In this document: positions 5,133 to 5,815 of the stretch, piece after piece
Layout of the letters: every line of letters starts with the position of its first letter
Position numbering within the stretch: position 1 is the stretch's first letter
DNA from: JBFHNV01 sp965365655
GTDB taxonomy: Bacteria; Pseudomonadota; Gammaproteobacteria; HK1
DNA: 5,815 nucleotides
Direction: 5' to 3'
Assembly (NCBI GenBank): GCA_965365655.1
Contig: CBDUCN010000322.1
Span: 1-5,815 of the forward strand
Translations under genes and position numbers: made by a program
The notes under the pieces: model-generated
What the model was told of the DNA's origin: nothing
What the model saw: only the letters and a program-made list of their open reading frames with translations
Database searches by the model: none

Positions 5133-5804
5133 ATGCTCCTCGACATTCCCGACGTGCTCGACGCCGAGACGCTGCGGGCGGTCAACCGGCTGATCGACGA
5201 CGCGCCCTTCGTCGACGGCCGGCTGTCGGCCGGCCGCGCGGCGGAGGCGGTGAAGGCGAACGAGGAGATCGCGCCGGGCTCGGACGTCGTCGCGCGGCTC
5301 GACGCGCTGGTCGTGGGCGCGCTCTACCGCGATGCGGCCTTCCGCAGCGCGGTGCTCCCGCACCGCGTCGCGGGAGCCTTCTACGCGCGCTACACCGCCG
5401 GCATGCGCTACGGGGCGCACATCGACGATCCGGTGATGGGCGAGCAGCAGCGCTACCGCGCGGACGTCGCGGTGACGGTGTTCCTGAGCGACCCGGGCGA
5501 CTACGACGGCGGGGAGCTGCGCATCGGCACCCCGTTCGGCGAGCAGGCGGTGAAGCTTCCCGCGGGCCACGCGGTGACCTACCCGGCGTCCAGCCTGCAC
5601 CGGGTCGACGAGGTGCGCGCCGGCGAGCGTCGGGTCGCGGTGACCTGGGTGCAGAGCCTGGTGCGCGACGCCGAGCGGCGCGCGCTGCTCTACGAGCTGG
5701 ACGTCGCGCGCCAGGCGCTGCAGCGGGTCACGCCCCGTGCGGACGTCACCGCGAGGGTGGACCACGCGTACACGAACCTGGTGCGGATGTGGGCCGAGGT
5801 CTGA
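5133..5804 (+). CDS. piuC: PKHD-type hydroxylase, PiuC/YbiX family Fe(II)/2-oxoglutarate dioxygenase
   Basis: The 223-aa product is full length for the PiuC/YbiX family (about 225 aa). Iron ligands are H96 and D98 (GAHIDDP) and H156 (YPASSLHRV); R166 is the 2-oxoglutarate anchor. Other family signatures are VDGRLSAG (27-34), AFYARYTAGMRYG (82-94), FLSDPGDYDGGEL (117-129), VKLPAG (140-145), WVQSLVRD (172-179) and the C-terminal YTNLVRMWAE (213-222). Characterised neighbourhoods in Escherichia coli and Pseudomonas link the family to TonB-dependent siderophore receptors and iron control; the reaction and substrate are not firmly known. Here no receptor or Fur box is visible, so the context is atypical. 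The ATG at 5133 follows a weak GGACGG element and matches the family's N-terminus (MLLDIPDVL). It trails the P4H-like gene by 52 nt on the same strand, so co-transcription is likely. The stop is 11 nt from the window edge. Confidence 0.93.
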   Translation: MLLDIPDVLDAETLRAVNRLIDDAPFVDGRLSAGRAAEAVKANEEIAPGSDVVARLDALVVGALYRDAAFRSAVLPHRVAGAFYARYTAGMRYGAHIDDPVMGEQQRYRADVAVTVFLSDPGDYDGGELRIGTPFGEQAVKLPAGHAVTYPASSLHRVDEVRAGERRVAVTWVQSLVRDAERRALLYELDVARQALQRVTPRADVTARVDHAYTNLVRMWAEV

Positions 5805-5815
5805 CGCGTCGTTGA

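Noticed and set aside
4010..5185. A 391-codon minus-strand open frame opposite the P4H-like oxygenase
   Set aside because: The plus strand here encodes a complete, motif-perfect oxygenase; the antisense frame has no recognisable domain and ends in low-complexity Ser/Arg sequence.
1..5815. A defence system, mobile element, CRISPR array or biosynthetic cluster
   Set aside because: No nuclease, helicase, transposase, repeat-spacer pattern, terminal inverted repeats or biosynthetic core enzyme is visible, and base composition is even along the window.

Overview
The window is very GC-rich (about 70% by eye) and densely coded, with strong G/C preference at third codon positions, GTG as well as ATG starts, and protein families that are common in proteobacteria. 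A high-GC beta- or gammaproteobacterium is the best guess; nothing in the window fixes the genus. I see no tRNA, rRNA, CRISPR array, transposase, integrase, phage gene or plasmid gene, so this looks like ordinary chromosome holding several poorly characterised genes.

Layout. Positions 1-1384 carry three genes on the minus strand, read right to left: a 67-aa small acidic protein (1181-1384), a 144-aa helical protein of unknown function (743-1177, starting 3 nt after the previous stop), and after a 221-nt gap holding a 27-bp tandem repeat, a DUF4202 protein (521 down to 1, cut by the window edge). A 136-nt divergent intergenic region (1385-1520) separates them from a plus-strand gene (1521-2504) encoding a [2Fe-2S] ferredoxin fused to a ferredoxin-NAD(P)H-reductase-like module whose usual FAD-binding motif is absent. 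That gene converges on a minus-strand gene for a 190-aa conserved-looking hypothetical protein (2515-3087); the 10-nt gap and stop codon between them form a hairpin.

After a 353-nt non-coding stretch (3088-3440), three plus-strand genes follow: a 348-aa protein of unknown function (3441-4487), a prolyl-4-hydroxylase-like 2-oxoglutarate/Fe(II) dioxygenase (4484-5080, 4-nt GTGA overlap with its predecessor), and a PiuC/YbiX-type PKHD hydroxylase (5133-5804).

How they work together is mostly unknown. The clearest functional units are the coupled pair 3441-4487/4484-5080, probably co-translated, and the tandem pair of unrelated 2-oxoglutarate dioxygenases. The redox theme (a [2Fe-2S] protein and two non-haem Fe(II) oxygenases) is suggestive, but no direct link between the reductase-like protein and the oxygenases is visible; 2-oxoglutarate oxygenases do not normally need a reductase. 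The strongest lead for something undescribed is the reductase-like protein that keeps its iron-sulfur ligands but has lost the flavin motif, followed by the uncharacterised partner of the P4H-like oxygenase.
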